DNA of 64,000 bases from RYN-230 sp963723595 (lineage in GTDB: Bacteria > Actinomycetota > Actinomycetes > Streptosporangiales > Streptosporangiaceae). Both the position numbers and the translations under genes were made by a program. The notes under the pieces were generated by a model. The model was given only the letters and a program-made list of their open reading frames with translations, ran no database searches and was not told the DNA's origin. Below, piece after piece: positions 45,413 to 54,273 of the stretch. The stretch is taken from assembly GCA_963723595.1 (NCBI GenBank), contig CAVRRQ010000001.1, forward strand, positions 496,001-560,000, read 5' to 3'. Positions within the stretch are counted from its first letter, which is position 1. Each line of letters opens with the position of its first letter.

Positions 45413-46849
45413 GGCCGCCCCGCGCTGAGCGGCAGCCGGGCCCGCACCACGAAACCGCCGTCGGGGCGGGGCATCGCGTGCAGCTCGCCGCCGCACAGGC
45501 TGACCCGCTCCCGCATGCCGATGATGCCGTGCCCTGCCCGGTCAGGCCCGCTGCCCACCCGCATCGGCGGCCTCGCCGGGGCGGCCACCCCGACCGGGAC
45601 GGCGGCGCGGGCCGCCATGCCTACGCCGGAGGGCACCCCGGCCCCGGGGTCGGTGACCTCGATGAGCAGGCTGTCCCGCCCGTACTCCAGCACGACGTGA
45701 CAGCGGTCCGCGCCGGAGTGCTTGACCACGTTGGTCAGCGACTCCTGCACGATGCGGAACGCGGACAGGTCGAGGCTGGCGGGCAGGCCGCGCGGCTGGC
45801 CGATCCGCGCGACGGTCACCGTGACCCCGGCACCCGCGGTCCGTTCCACCAGCCGGTCCAGGTTGGCCAGCCCGGGGGCCGGGGCCAGCGGCGCGGTGGG
45901 CCGGATCCGCGGGGGCCTGAGCCGGTCGGCGGGAAGGCCGGTCCCGTCCGTGGCGGACCCGGCCGCGGGGCGGGCCGGGGCCGCGGGTCCGGCCGGGTCC
46001 GCGGGTGTCCCGTTCATGGTGAGCCCGGCCGCCGCAGGCTCGCGGGCGGCCAGTTCCGCGTCGGCCGCCGCGATGTCCCCGTCCGTCTGGCGCAGCACGC
46101 ACAGCATCCGCTGCATCTCGCCCAGCGCCTCCCGGCTCACCGCCTGGATCGCGCCCAGCGCGGCCCGGGCCTCATCGGGCTGGCTGTCGAACACGTACTC
46201 GCCGAATCCGGCCTGCACGGTGACCACGGTCATGCTGTGCGCCACCACGTCGTGCAGTTCCCGGGCGATCCGGAGCCGCTCCCGGGTCACCGCGTCGCTG
46301 GCCGCCCGGTCCCGGACGGCCGCCATGTGGGTCCGCCGCTGCTGCACCAGGTACCCGACCATCCAGAAGATGGTCAGCACCAGACCGACGGCGATGGCGT
46401 CGCCGGGCCCCTGCCCGTCGAAGTCCAGCACCACGCCCTGCACGACCAGCAGGGTCAGCGCGGCGCCGAGGCCGGCCAGCGCGATACTCCGGCGGCAGGT
46501 AGACGCGACCAGGAACAGCACCAGCGCCATCGGGAGGAACGGGCCACGGGTGATCTCCCCGCCGATGCAGCCAGGGTCGACCACGCAGCGCGGCCAGCAC
46601 GATGACCAGGGCCCGGACCGGGACCCGGCGCCGGATGGCGACCGGCACGGCCAGGGCGATCGCCAGCACGGCGGCGAGCGGGGCGTCCCGCGGGGACAGC
46701 ACCCCGAACAGGGACCGGCTGCCCACGGTGGCGTGGAAGAAAGACGCGAAGACCAGCACGCCGCAGATGACCGCCGTGGCGTAGTCCAGCGCTATCCAGA
46801 ACCGCCGCCTCAGCCGCGCGCCTCGCGGTGGTCCGGTTGTTCCGCTCAC
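45409..46849 (-). CDS. Sensor histidine kinase (HisKA_3), interrupted by one frameshift
   Basis: About 479 residues when joined. Membrane helices occur at FWIALDYATAVICGVLVFAS, PLAAVLAIALAVPVAI and, after the break, FLPMALVLFLVASTCR and LAGLGAALTLLVVQGVVLDF. The dimerisation motif is ERLRIARELHDVVAHSMTVV, the N box FRIVQESLTNVVKHSGADRC and the G box GHGIIGMRERVSLCGG. One extra base near 46,585 breaks the frame after RALVIVLAAL; removing it gives VVDPGCIGGEITRG. GTG 46849 starts the gene, facing the ABC operon 190 bases away. Confidence 0.9.
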
Positions 46850-47042
46850 CTGCTAACGGTAACGCCGCAGGCCGCCTCGGGGCGTCCGCCCGCGGTCGTA
46901 GGCTGCCGGGCTGATCCCGGGCACGGCGCCGCGGGCCGGTCAGGCCGTGGCCTGACGGCGAAAGCCATTCCCCGGGATGATGACGCGCGCCCGGCCCGGC
47001 CGCCAGGCTGGGAACCCACCGCGACGACCCGACGAGGGGAGC

Positions 47043-48077
47043 ATGAGACACGTGACCGCGCCAGTGCCGACTGCTGAGCCCACCGGGCCGCTGCAGGCCG
47101 GGCCGCCGCCCGGGGGGACCGGCCCCGGGCCGGGCCTCGTTGCGGCGGTTGTTGAAACCTCAGCCCTTACCAAGCGGTACCCGGGCGCGGTGAACGCCCT
47201 GGACCAGCTCTCCGTGCGGGTCGCGCCGGGAATCACCGGGCTGGTCGGGGCGAACGGCGCGGGCAAGTCCACCCTGATCAAGATCCTGCTCGGGCTGCTG
47301 TCCCCGACCAGCGGGCAGGCGGCGGTGCTGGGCCTGGACTGCGCCCGGGACGCGGAACGGATCCGGTCGCGATGCGGGTACATGCCCGAGCACGACTGCC
47401 TGCCGCCGGACGTCACCGCCACCGAGTTCGTCACCCACCTGGGCCGGATGTCCGGGCTGCCGCCGACCGCGGCCAAGGAGCGCGCCGCCGAGTCGCTCCG
47501 CCACGTCGGCCTGTACGAGGAGCGGTACCGGCAGATCGGCACCTACTCCACCGGCATGAAGCAGCGGGTGAAGCTGGCCCAGGCTCTGGTCGGGGACCCG
47601 CAGCTGCTGCTGCTGGACGAGCCCACCATCGGCCTGGACCCGGCGGGCCGGGCCGTCGATGCTGGACCTGGTCAGCCGGATCGGCACCGAGTTCGGCATC
47701 TCGATCGTGGTGTCCTCGCACCTGCTCGGCGAGATCGAGCAGATCTGCGACCACCTGGTGGTCATCGACGGCGGGCGGCTGCTCCGCGCCGACTCGATGA
47801 CCAGCTTCACCGAGGTGAGCCAGGTGCTGCTGGTGGAGGTGGACGAGGGCACCGCGCAGCTGGAGGCCGAGCTGGCCGCCCGGGGGCTGCGGCCCCGGCG
47901 GGAGGAGCGGGCGCTGCTGGTGCAGATCGGCTCCGGCGACACCTACGACGCGTCCGCGACGCGGTGGCGGACCTGGGGCTGCCGCTGAACCGGCTGGAGC
48001 AGCGCAGGCGCCGGGTCGAGGAACTGTTCCGCGACCCTGTTGACCAGAACGGCGCGGACCGGGAAGGAGCAGCGTGA
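47043..48077 (+). CDS. ABC transporter ATP-binding protein, interrupted by two frameshifts
   Basis: About 344 residues when joined. Walker A is GLVGANGAGKSTLIKILLGL, the Q loop CGYMPEHDCLPPDVTATEFV, the signature TYSTGMKQRVKLAQALVGDP, and Walker B LLLLDEPTIGLDPAG. After the first break (about 47,650, +1) the H loop follows in SIVVSSHLLGEIEQICDHLV. After the second (about 47,952, -1) the end reads RDAVADLGLPLNRLEQRRRR. CcmA/DrrA-type exporter ATPase. GAGGGG precedes ATG 47043. First gene of a four-gene ABC set. Confidence 0.9.
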   Translation: MRHVTAPVPTAEPTGPLQAGPPPGGTGPGPGLVAAVVETSALTKRYPGAVNALDQLSVRVAPGITGLVGANGAGKSTLIKILLGLLSPTSGQAAVLGLDCARDAERIRSRCGYMPEHDCLPPDVTATEFVTHLGRMSGLPPTAAKERAAESLRHVGLYEERYRQIGTYSTGMKQRVKLAQALVGDPQLLLLDEPTIGLDPAGRAVDAGPGQPDRHRVRHLDRGVLAPARRDRADLRPPGGHRRRAAAPRRLDDQLHRGEPGAAGGGGRGHRAAGGRAGRPGAAAPAGGAGAAGADRLRRHLRRVRDAVADLGLPLNRLEQRRRRVEELFRDPVDQNGADREGAA

Positions 48078-48982
48078 CCACGCAGAGCGGGCCGCCCGCG
48101 GCCCGGACCGGCGTCATCCACGACATCGGCTACCGGCACTACGAAGGGCCGCGGCTGGGCCGCGCCGCCATCATCCGGGCGCTGGGCTGGCACAGCCTGC
48201 GGTCCGCGTTCGGCATCGGCCGCGGCGCCAAAGCCAAGATCATCCCGGTCATCGCGTTCGCGATCATGTGCGTGCCCGCGGTGGTCAACACGGTCGGGGT
48301 GGCCGGGGGCGGTGCCCAGTCCGTCTACTACGACACCTACGTGTTCCAGCTCCGGGTTCTGGTGATGATCATCTTCGTCGCGGCCCAGGCCCCCGAGCTG
48401 GTGTCCCGGGACCTGCGCAGCCACGTGCTGCCGCTGTACTTCTCGCGGCCGCTGCGCCGGCTCGACTACCCGGCGGCCAAGCTGGGCGCGTTCATCCTGG
48501 CCTGCCTGGCCCTGCTGGAGATCCCGCTGCTGCTGCTCTACCTCGGCGAGATCGGCCAGGTAGGCGGCGGTGCGGCGATCTGGGCCCAGACCAGGGCCCT
48601 GATCCCCGGCCTGCTCGTCGGGCTGGCCTGGGCCGTGCTGCTGGCCTCGATCGGGCTGGTGCTCGCCTCGCTCAGCGGGCGCCGCGCCTACGCGACCGGC
48701 AGCATCGCGATCTGCTTCTTCCTCAGCTGGGCCCTGGCCGGGCTGCTGCGCGGGGTGACGTCGGTGAACGGCGCGGGGGCCGGCGCGGGGGCGCGGCTCT
48801 CCGGGCTGGTCAGCCCGTTCACCGTGCTGGACGGGCTGCGCCAGTGGCTGGGCGGAACATCGCCCGGGCCGCTCCCGCCGCCGGGCGACCTCGGGCCGCT
48901 GTACGGCGTGCTGTTCCTGCTCCTGCTGGCCGCCGCGGTCGGCGGCCTGGCCGTCCGGTACCGGAAGGCGGGCATCTCATGA
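48074..48982 (+). CDS. ABC-2 type transporter permease
   Basis: 302 residues. An N-terminal cytoplasmic part IGYRHYEGPRLGRAAIIRAL is followed by about six membrane helices (e.g. IIPVIAFAIMCVPAVVNTVG, FILACLALLEIPLLLLYLGE, LLVGLAWAVLLASIGLVLAS, YGVLFLLLLAAAVGGLAVRY). GTG 48074 overlaps the ATPase stop. Pairs with the ATPase just upstream. Intact in this sequence. Confidence 0.9.
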   Translation: MTTQSGPPAARTGVIHDIGYRHYEGPRLGRAAIIRALGWHSLRSAFGIGRGAKAKIIPVIAFAIMCVPAVVNTVGVAGGGAQSVYYDTYVFQLRVLVMIIFVAAQAPELVSRDLRSHVLPLYFSRPLRRLDYPAAKLGAFILACLALLEIPLLLLYLGEIGQVGGGAAIWAQTRALIPGLLVGLAWAVLLASIGLVLASLSGRRAYATGSIAICFFLSWALAGLLRGVTSVNGAGAGAGARLSGLVSPFTVLDGLRQWLGGTSPGPLPPPGDLGPLYGVLFLLLLAAAVGGLAVRYRKAGIS

Positions 48983-49892
48983 CCTCGATCGAGCTGGCGC
49001 AACGTGTCCCGGTGGTACGGCAACGTGGTCGCGATCAACGACATCACCATGACCATCGGCCCGGGCGTCACCGGGCTGCTCGGCCCGAACGGCGCCGGGA
49101 AGTCCACGCTGCTGCACCTGATCTCCGGGTTCCTGGAGCCGTCCCGGGGCGAGCTGACCATCGGCGGCACGGCGAGCTGGCGCAACCCGGACGTCTACCG
49201 GACCCTCGGCCTGGTACCCGAGCGTCCCGCGGTCTACCCCTTCCTGACCGGCCTGGAGTTCGTCCGGGCCACCGCCCGACTGCACAAGCTGCCCGACCCG
49301 GACCGCGCCGCGGAGAGGTCCATCGCCATCGTGGAGATGGCTCGCCGCGCAGGACCGGAAGATCGCGACCTACTCCAAGGGCATGCGGCAGCGGATCAAG
49401 GTCGCCGCCGCGCTGGTGCACGACCCCGAGGTGCTCCTGCTCGACGAGCCGTTCAACGGGATGGACCCGCGGCAGCGACTGCACATGATGGACCTGCTGG
49501 AGACCCTCGGCGACGAGGGGCGCACCATCCTGTTCAGCTCGCACATCCTGGAGGAAGTCGAGCGGCTGTCCGGCACCATCCAGGTCATCGTGGCCGGGCG
49601 GCTCGCCGCGTCCGGCGACTTCCGGGCCATCCGGCGGCTGATGACCAGCCGGCCGCACGTGTTCCTGGTGCGCACCTCCGACGACCGGCGGCTGGGCGCG
49701 GCGCTGATCGGCCGCCCGGCCGTGACCGGGGTCGAGATGAACGCCCGCGGGCTGCAGGTGAAGGCCTCGGACTACGGGACGTTCAGCCGGGAGATCGCCG
49801 GGCTCACGCGCGAGCACGGCATCCAGCTCCGGGAGTTGCTGCCCGAGGACGAGTCGCTGGAGAGCGTGTTCGCCTACCTAGTGGAGACCTGA
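48979..49892 (+). CDS. ABC transporter ATP-binding protein, interrupted by two +1 frameshifts
   Basis: About 303 residues when joined. Walker A is GLLGPNGAGKSTLLHLISGF, the Q loop LGLVPERPAVYPFLTGLEFV, the signature SKGMRQRIKVAAALVHDPEV, and Walker B LLLDEPFNGMDPRQRLHMMD with H loop ILFSSHILEEVERLSG. Removing one base near 49,000 restores ELANVSRWYGNVVAINDITM, and one near 49,343 restores MAAAQDRKIATYSKG. ATG 48979 overlaps the permease stop. It is the second ATPase of the set. Confidence 0.9.
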
Positions 49893-49893
49893 C

Positions 49894-50640
49894 ATGTTGC
49901 CCGTGAAGGCCAGCACCGTACCGGCCAGGACCGTGGCCTCGATCACCCTGCGCGCCACCATGGGGCGCCGCCGCGCGCTCGTGTTCGCCCTCCCGCCGCT
50001 GATCCTGGTGCTGGTCACCGTGCTGCTGAAGGCCGTGAACGCGGAGCGGTCCGACTGGCCGAGCCTGATCCTGGGCAGCTTCGGGCTGGCCGTCGTGCTG
50101 CCCGCTCACCGCGCTGATCATCGGGACCAGCGTGCTCGGCGCGGAGATCGACGACGGCAGCGTGGTGCACCTGCTGGCCACCCCGGTGCCCCGCTCCACC
50201 GTGATCCTCAGCAAGTTCGCGGTGGCCACCGGGCTGACGATAGTGTTCGCCGCGGTGCCGGAGCTCCTGGCCGGGCTGATCGCCACCGGCGCCGTCCAGG
50301 CTGGCGGCCGGGCTGTTCCTGGGCGCGGTGGTGGGGTCGGTCATCTACAACGCGGTGTTCGTGATGATCTCCGTGCTCACCACCCGGGCGATCGCCGTGG
50401 GCCTGCTGTACCTGCTGGTCTGGGAGTCGTTGCTGAGCAACGTGGTCAGCGGGGTCCGGGTCCTGTCGGTCTCGCAGTACTCGCTGGGGATCGCGAACTC
50501 GGTCGCCCGCGACGGGAACCTGAACGCGCACCTGGGGCGTGGCCACCGCGGCGGTCATGGGCGCGCTGGTCACCGTGGCCGCGCTGGCCCTGGCCATCCG
50601 CCGCCTGAGCGCCTTCTCCCTCAAGGGCGACGCCGTCTGA
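49894..50640 (+). CDS. ABC transporter permease, interrupted by three +1 frameshifts
   Basis: About 247 residues when joined. Segments in order: TMGRRRALVFALPPLILVLV, LTALIIGTSVLGAEIDDGSV, TVILSKFAVATGLTIVFAAV, VVGSVIYNAVFVMISVLTTR, LLYLLVWESLLSNVVSGVRV and MGALVTVAALALAIRRLSAF. One extra base each near 50,104, 50,300 and 50,538 explains the frame changes, ending in TGA at 50638-50640. ABC-2 type exporter permease paired with the second ATPase, which ends one base before its start. Confidence 0.85.
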
Positions 50641-50664
50641 GGGTGAAATGCCGGATCTCCGAAA

Positions 50665-50670
50665 TACGGT
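50665..50670 (+). promoter_or_regulatory. Candidate -10 element for a leaderless hicAB transcript
   Basis: TACGGT ends 6 bases before GTG 50677, and GTGAAA at 50643-50648 could be the -35 at 16 bases spacing. No ribosome site precedes the GTG. Confidence 0.4.
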
Positions 50671-50676
50671 CGGTCC

Positions 50677-50880
50677 GTGCCCATGAAAATCAGCGAGATC
50701 ATCGTCCTGTTACAGCAGGATGGCTGGACGCTGAAGCGTGTCTCCGGCTCGCACCGGCATTTCACCCATCCGGAGAAACCAGGCCTGGTGACTGTCGCAG
50801 GCAAGCCGAGCGCTACCTTGAAACCCAAGACGGAGTCGAGCATCCTGAAGCAAGCAGCCCTGCGAAAGGAGCGGCCATGA
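50677..50880 (+). CDS. hicA: HicA-family mRNA interferase toxin
   Basis: 67 residues of the dsRNA-binding-like HicA fold: KISEIIVLLQQDGWTLKRVS then GSHRHFTHPEKPGLVTVAG, with the catalytic His in GSHRHF. HicA cleaves mRNA when its antitoxin is lost. GTG 50677 fits a leaderless start; ATG 50683 is in frame two codons later. The stop overlaps the hicB start by 4 bases. Confidence 0.92.
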   Translation: MPMKISEIIVLLQQDGWTLKRVSGSHRHFTHPEKPGLVTVAGKPSATLKPKTESSILKQAALRKERP

Positions 50881-51104
50881 CCGGCTACGTGGTCGTCTTC
50901 GAGGGCGACGATCAGGCAGGTTATTCGGCGTACTCTCCCGACCTGCCCGGGGTAGTTGCCGCCGGGGCCACGCGCCAGGAGACCGAGACCCTGATGATCG
51001 AGGCTATGGCCGCGCACATCGCCCTGCTACGGCAGGAAGGCCGTCCGGTACCCGAGCCATCAGAGGCCGCCGGCGTGACAATCCTCGACCCGGCTGCGGC
51101 CTGA
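50877..51104 (+). CDS. hicB: HicB-family antitoxin
   Basis: 75 residues: YVVVFEGDDQAGYSAYSPDL, then PGVVAAGATRQETETLMIEA and an alpha helix AMAAHIALLRQEGRPVPEPS. This is the partial RNase-H-like HicB fold that blocks HicA. No separate DNA-binding domain follows, so it belongs to the short HicB type. Coupled to hicA by an ATGA overlap. Confidence 0.92.
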   Translation: MTGYVVVFEGDDQAGYSAYSPDLPGVVAAGATRQETETLMIEAMAAHIALLRQEGRPVPEPSEAAGVTILDPAAA

Positions 51105-51198
51105 GACGGTTCTCCGGCGGCGCAGCCGCGTAGCGGCCTGATCAGAGCCGCACGGATTTCTGGTTTCCCGGCCCCTGTTGAGGGCCCACCCGGCACGT

Positions 51199-51255
51199 TT
51201 CATGATCCTGGGCGATTGGTGCAGTCATGTCGCAGTAGTTGCCCAGGATCATGAA
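51199..51255. repeat. Long inverted repeat with 27-base loop between convergent genes
   Basis: TTCATGATCCTGGGC (51199-51213) and its exact complement (51241-51255) flank a 27-base loop. The element fills the gap between hicB and the convergent metallo-beta-lactamase-fold gene. It may be a terminator, but arms that are not especially GC-rich and a long loop also suit a dispersed palindromic repeat. Confidence 0.8.
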
Positions 51256-51262
51256 GGCGGGC

Positions 51263-51847
51263 CTACCGGGGGGTATGCGGGCCGGGGCGGAAGGCGGGGC
51301 CGTGGCCGGGGACGATCACCGTGGCCGCCTCGAGGATTCGCGCCCGGCTCCGGTGCAGCGCGGCCTGGTCGGTGCCGAGCGGGTCGTCGGCCGGGCCCTC
51401 CGGGCCCCACCAGGCGTGCGTGCAGGCGTACACGTCGTCAGGGCCGGCCGCGAGAGTCGTGATGTCCTCGGCCGTGTGGCCGGGCGTGGCGATGAGCCGG
51501 ACCGACGGGGTGAGCGCGAAGTCCCCGGGCTCGCGGCCGATCCAGCGGTCCCCGTCGTAGCTCGCCCAGTGGTCGTGGATGACCGCGCGGGGGAACAGGG
51601 CCGCGTTGACCGTGTGGTCGGGGTGGTGATGGCTGAACACCACGTCGGTCACCCCGGCCGGGTCCGGCCCCCGGGCGGCCAGCGCGCCGAGCAGGGCGTC
51701 CCGGCCGGACACCATGCCCGGGTCCACCACGATCACCCGGCCGCCGTCCACGATGAGCGTGACCGTGCTGCCCACCCGGTCGGCGTCGTCCTCTTCCCGG
51801 GCGTACCCCTCGTGCAGGACGAACACCTGCGCGGTCCCGGCCATCAC
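51263..51847 (-). CDS. Metallo-beta-lactamase-fold hydrolase
   Basis: 194 residues. The zinc motif VVFSHHHPDHTVNAALF is intact, with further ligands in IATPGHTAEDIT (His) and VIVPGHGPAFRPG (final His). The family includes glyoxalase II and lactonase-like enzymes; this short member has no assigned substrate. The start overlaps the end of the HhH-GPD gene (GTGATGG; GTG 51847 or ATG 51844), so the pair is co-translated. Confidence 0.88.
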   Translation of the reverse strand: MMAGTAQVFVLHEGYAREEDDADRVGSTVTLIVDGGRVIVVDPGMVSGRDALLGALAARGPDPAGVTDVVFSHHHPDHTVNAALFPRAVIHDHWASYDGDRWIGREPGDFALTPSVRLIATPGHTAEDITTLAAGPDDVYACTHAWWGPEGPADDPLGTDQAALHRSRARILEAATVIVPGHGPAFRPGPHTPR

Positions 51848-52416
51848 CGGGCGGCTTTCGCGGCGGCCTTGCGCTGCTGCTTGTAGGCGCGGACCTCGGC
51901 CAGCGAGTCGCTGTCGGTGATGTCCGCCACCGAGACCCGCGACCCTTCCTGGCCGAACGGGCCGGTGGCCTCCTGCCAGCCGGGCGGCCGGACACCGAGC
52001 TGCTTGCCCAGCAGGGCCGCGAAGATCTGCGCCTTGGTCGCGCCGAACCCCGGCAGCTCCGCGATCCGGCGGACCAGCTCCTGGCCGGTCTCCGCGGTGG
52101 TCCAGAGCCTCGCCGGGTCCCCGTCGTAGCGGTCCACGATCAGCCGGGCCAGGTCCTGGGTCCGGGCCGCCATGGCCCGGGGATAGCGGTGCAGGGCCGG
52201 CCGCTCGCTGAACACGGCGGCCAGCGCGTCCGGGTCGTAGCCGGCCAGTTCCTGCGCGGTGGGCTCGTGCCCGAGCCGCCGCACCAGATCCCGGGGCCCG
52301 CTGAACGCCTTCTCCAGCGGCACCTGCTGGTCCAGCAGCATGCCGATGAGCAGCGCCAACGGGTCGCGCGACAGCAACTCGTTAGCGTCGGGGTCGACCG
52401 GCAGCGATATGGTCAT
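51844..52416 (-). CDS. HhH-GPD base-excision DNA repair family protein
   Basis: 190 residues. The helix-hairpin-helix glycosylase fold is indicated by LALLIGMLLDQQVPLEKAFS and the hairpin RIAELPGFGATKAQIFAALL. The catalytic Asp position of MutY/Nth types is not obvious, as in other short actinomycete members annotated as HhH-GPD proteins. ATG 52416 has AGGAGG at good spacing; the longer frame upstream is dropped. Confidence 0.88.
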   Translation of the reverse strand: MTISLPVDPDANELLSRDPLALLIGMLLDQQVPLEKAFSGPRDLVRRLGHEPTAQELAGYDPDALAAVFSERPALHRYPRAMAARTQDLARLIVDRYDGDPARLWTTAETGQELVRRIAELPGFGATKAQIFAALLGKQLGVRPPGWQEATGPFGQEGSRVSVADITDSDSLAEVRAYKQQRKAAAKAAR

Positions 52417-52583
52417 GGGAGCCTCCTGGTCACTGCGGCCATCCTGGCCGGCCGCAGCCACCGCCTGCGAACCGGGAGGCCCGGAAGCTGAGGACGGCCT
52501 GGAAACTTGCGCAGAACCGGCTGCTGCGGAACTACGCAAGGGCCGCGCTGACGTTTCACTTAGCAGGCGCGGATGTGACGTGA

Positions 52584-52608
52584 TCTGGCCAGGCATGACC
52601 TGGCCAGA
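52584..52608. promoter_or_regulatory. 25-bp inverted repeat in the leader of a small membrane protein
   Basis: TCTGGCCAGG-CATGA-CCTGGCCAGA, perfect 10-base arms, 33 bases before the start at 52642. It could be an operator or a leader hairpin. The remaining gap back to 52417 holds nothing I can support. Confidence 0.5.
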
Positions 52609-52641
52609 GAATCGCATCCTCGCCGCCTGAGGAGGCAGAAG

Positions 52642-52833
52642 TTGTCAGGTCGGATGAAGTTCGCCATCGCCGGGATCATCCTCGGCCTCATCCTGTTCAT
52701 AGTCAGCCCATGGCTCGCGATCGGTGTGATCGTCCTGGCGATCGGCATCCCGACGGGCATGTACCTGATGCTCGACCCGTCGCAGCGGCGGCGGCTCAAG
52801 GAGATCCGCCGGCGCCGGCAGATCGGCGGCTGA
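52642..52833 (+). CDS. Small two-helix membrane protein
   Basis: 63 residues: KFAIAGIILGLILFIVSPWL and AIGVIVLAIGIPTGMYLMLD form two membrane segments, then a strongly basic tail RRRLKEIRRRRQ on the inner face. GGAGG stands 7 bases before TTG 52642; ATG 52654 is the alternative. Family unknown. Confidence 0.7.
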   Translation: MSGRMKFAIAGIILGLILFIVSPWLAIGVIVLAIGIPTGMYLMLDPSQRRRLKEIRRRRQIGG

Positions 52834-52871
52834 CCCAGGGCCACGGCCGGCCCGACCGTCACCCGTGAGCC

Positions 52872-54101
52872 TCAGCTCGTGACCCCCGGGAACAGGAGCG
52901 CCAGCTGCCGGGGGTAGCTCCCGATAAGGCGCAGCTCGTCGTCGGCCAGCGGCTTACCGCTGGCCGACGCGCACATCTGCACCAGCGAGAAGGCCAGGTC
53001 CTCGTCGCCGTCGGCGATCTCGATGCCGACGCCTTCCATCACGTGCCGGAAGCCGGCTTTCCCGCCGTACTCGCCGGTCAGCACCACCCGGCCCGCCCTG
53101 GTGAACCAGTCGTCCGGGAACGGGCCGAGCGTCTCGTCGTCGTACAGCTCGTAGTTCTGCCGGTCCTTGAGCGCGCCGTCGGCGTGGATGCCGGACTCGT
53201 GCGCGAACGCGTTCCGGCCCACGCCGGGCTGGTTCTGCGGGAGCGGCTGGCCGAACGCGTAACTGGCCCACAAACCGAACCGCCGGGCCCACGACAGGTC
53301 GAGCGGGTCGCCGATCAGGGCCTGGCCCGCCACCCCGAAGCCGTGGCTGAACGCGAGGATGCAGGACAGCAGGTCGGCGTTGCCGGCCCGCTCGCCGATG
53401 CCGTTGATGCAGGTGTTGACCCAGGCGTCCTGCCCCGCGTCGAGATCCCCGAGAGCGCCGGACACCGAGTTGGCCACGGCCATGCCCAGGTCGTTGTGGC
53501 AGTGGGTCTCGACCGGGATCCCAATCGCCGCGGCCAGCTTGGCGAAGCGCTCCCGGATCCGGCCCGGGGTCTCCCCGCCGATCGTGTCGCAGTAGCGGAC
53601 CCGGTCCGCCCCGGCCTCCCGGGCCGCCGTCGCGAACTCCAGCAGGAACCCGTCGTCGGTGCGCGAGCCGTCCTCGGCGTTCACGCCGATGGTCGCGGCG
53701 CCGCCGTCCCGGGCCGCCCGCACGGCCGCCACCATCTCCGAGATCACCGACTCCCGGTCCAGCTTGCCGCGGAACTTGTGCGCGATCATCTGGTCCGAGG
53801 TGGAGATCGACAGGTTGTAGTGCCGCAGCCCGAGCGGGACGGCGGCCTCCACGTCACCCGGCACGGCGCGGCACCAGCCGGACAGCCGCAGCTCCCCGAA
53901 CGCGCCCGCCTCGGCCAGCGCCACGCTGGCCCGGATGTAGGGCACCTCGTGGAACAGGAACGGGAAGCCCAGCTCGGACTGGGCCACGCCGAGTTTGCCC
54001 AGGTAGAAGTTGACCATGATCTTGCCGAACTTGGACAGGCCGGTGCGGGCGGTCTGCACGCCGTCGCGGTTGGTCACGTCAAGGAAATGGATGGCAGGCA
54101 T
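52872..54101 (-). CDS. Homocitrate / isopropylmalate synthase-family protein
   Basis: 409 residues, DRE-TIM barrel: HFLDVTNRDGVQTARTGLSK holds the variant RDGxQ motif, CDTIGGETPGRIRERF the substrate helix, and THCHNDLGMAVANSVSGALG the HxH metal site; CINGIGERAGNADLLSCILA is the family GxGERxGN. HESGIHADGALKD follows. It condenses acetyl-CoA with a 2-oxoacid; 2-oxoglutarate, pyruvate and 2-oxoisovalerate are all possible. The RDG/ESGIHADG pattern suits homocitrate synthase-like members. The regulatory LeuA dimer domain is absent. ATG 54101 has GGAGG at 6 bases. Divergent from the HTH-citrate synthase gene. Confidence 0.88.
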   Translation of the reverse strand: MPAIHFLDVTNRDGVQTARTGLSKFGKIMVNFYLGKLGVAQSELGFPFLFHEVPYIRASVALAEAGAFGELRLSGWCRAVPGDVEAAVPLGLRHYNLSISTSDQMIAHKFRGKLDRESVISEMVAAVRAARDGGAATIGVNAEDGSRTDDGFLLEFATAAREAGADRVRYCDTIGGETPGRIRERFAKLAAAIGIPVETHCHNDLGMAVANSVSGALGDLDAGQDAWVNTCINGIGERAGNADLLSCILAFSHGFGVAGQALIGDPLDLSWARRFGLWASYAFGQPLPQNQPGVGRNAFAHESGIHADGALKDRQNYELYDDETLGPFPDDWFTRAGRVVLTGEYGGKAGFRHVMEGVGIEIADGDEDLAFSLVQMCASASGKPLADDELRLIGSYPRQLALLFPGVTS

Positions 54102-54191
54102 CGGCATCCTCCGGGAGGGACGGGCCGCGGGCTGGCTGGTGAGCCGCGGCGCGGGCTCATGGTTGACACCCTGGCATTTCTGTCGAGTATC

Positions 54192-54213
54192 ATCAACGTT
54201 GATTAAAATCAAC
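54192..54213. promoter_or_regulatory. Overlapping palindromes upstream of the homocitrate synthase-like gene
   Basis: ATCAACGTTGAT (54192-54203) is a perfect palindrome, and GTTGATT-AA-AATCAAC (54198-54213) is a second one sharing a half-site. This makes three GTTGAT/ATCAAC half-sites in a row about 90-110 bases before the gene. On the minus strand TTGATT and GATACT nearby could be -35/-10. Confidence 0.55.
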
Positions 54214-54273
54214 TAAGCTAAGCCCGCGCCGGGCACCGCGCCGTCCGCCCCCCCGGCGGGGAGCGGGCGGACA

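Noticed and set aside
47650..47952. Programmed frameshifting in the ABC ATPase
   Set aside because: No slippery heptamer or stimulatory hairpin is evident, and both a +1 and a -1 change would be needed in one gene; sequence error is simpler.
52417..52617. N-terminal extension of the HhH-GPD gene
   Set aside because: The extra 67 codons are low-complexity, and a strong AGGAGG site precedes the internal ATG at 52416.
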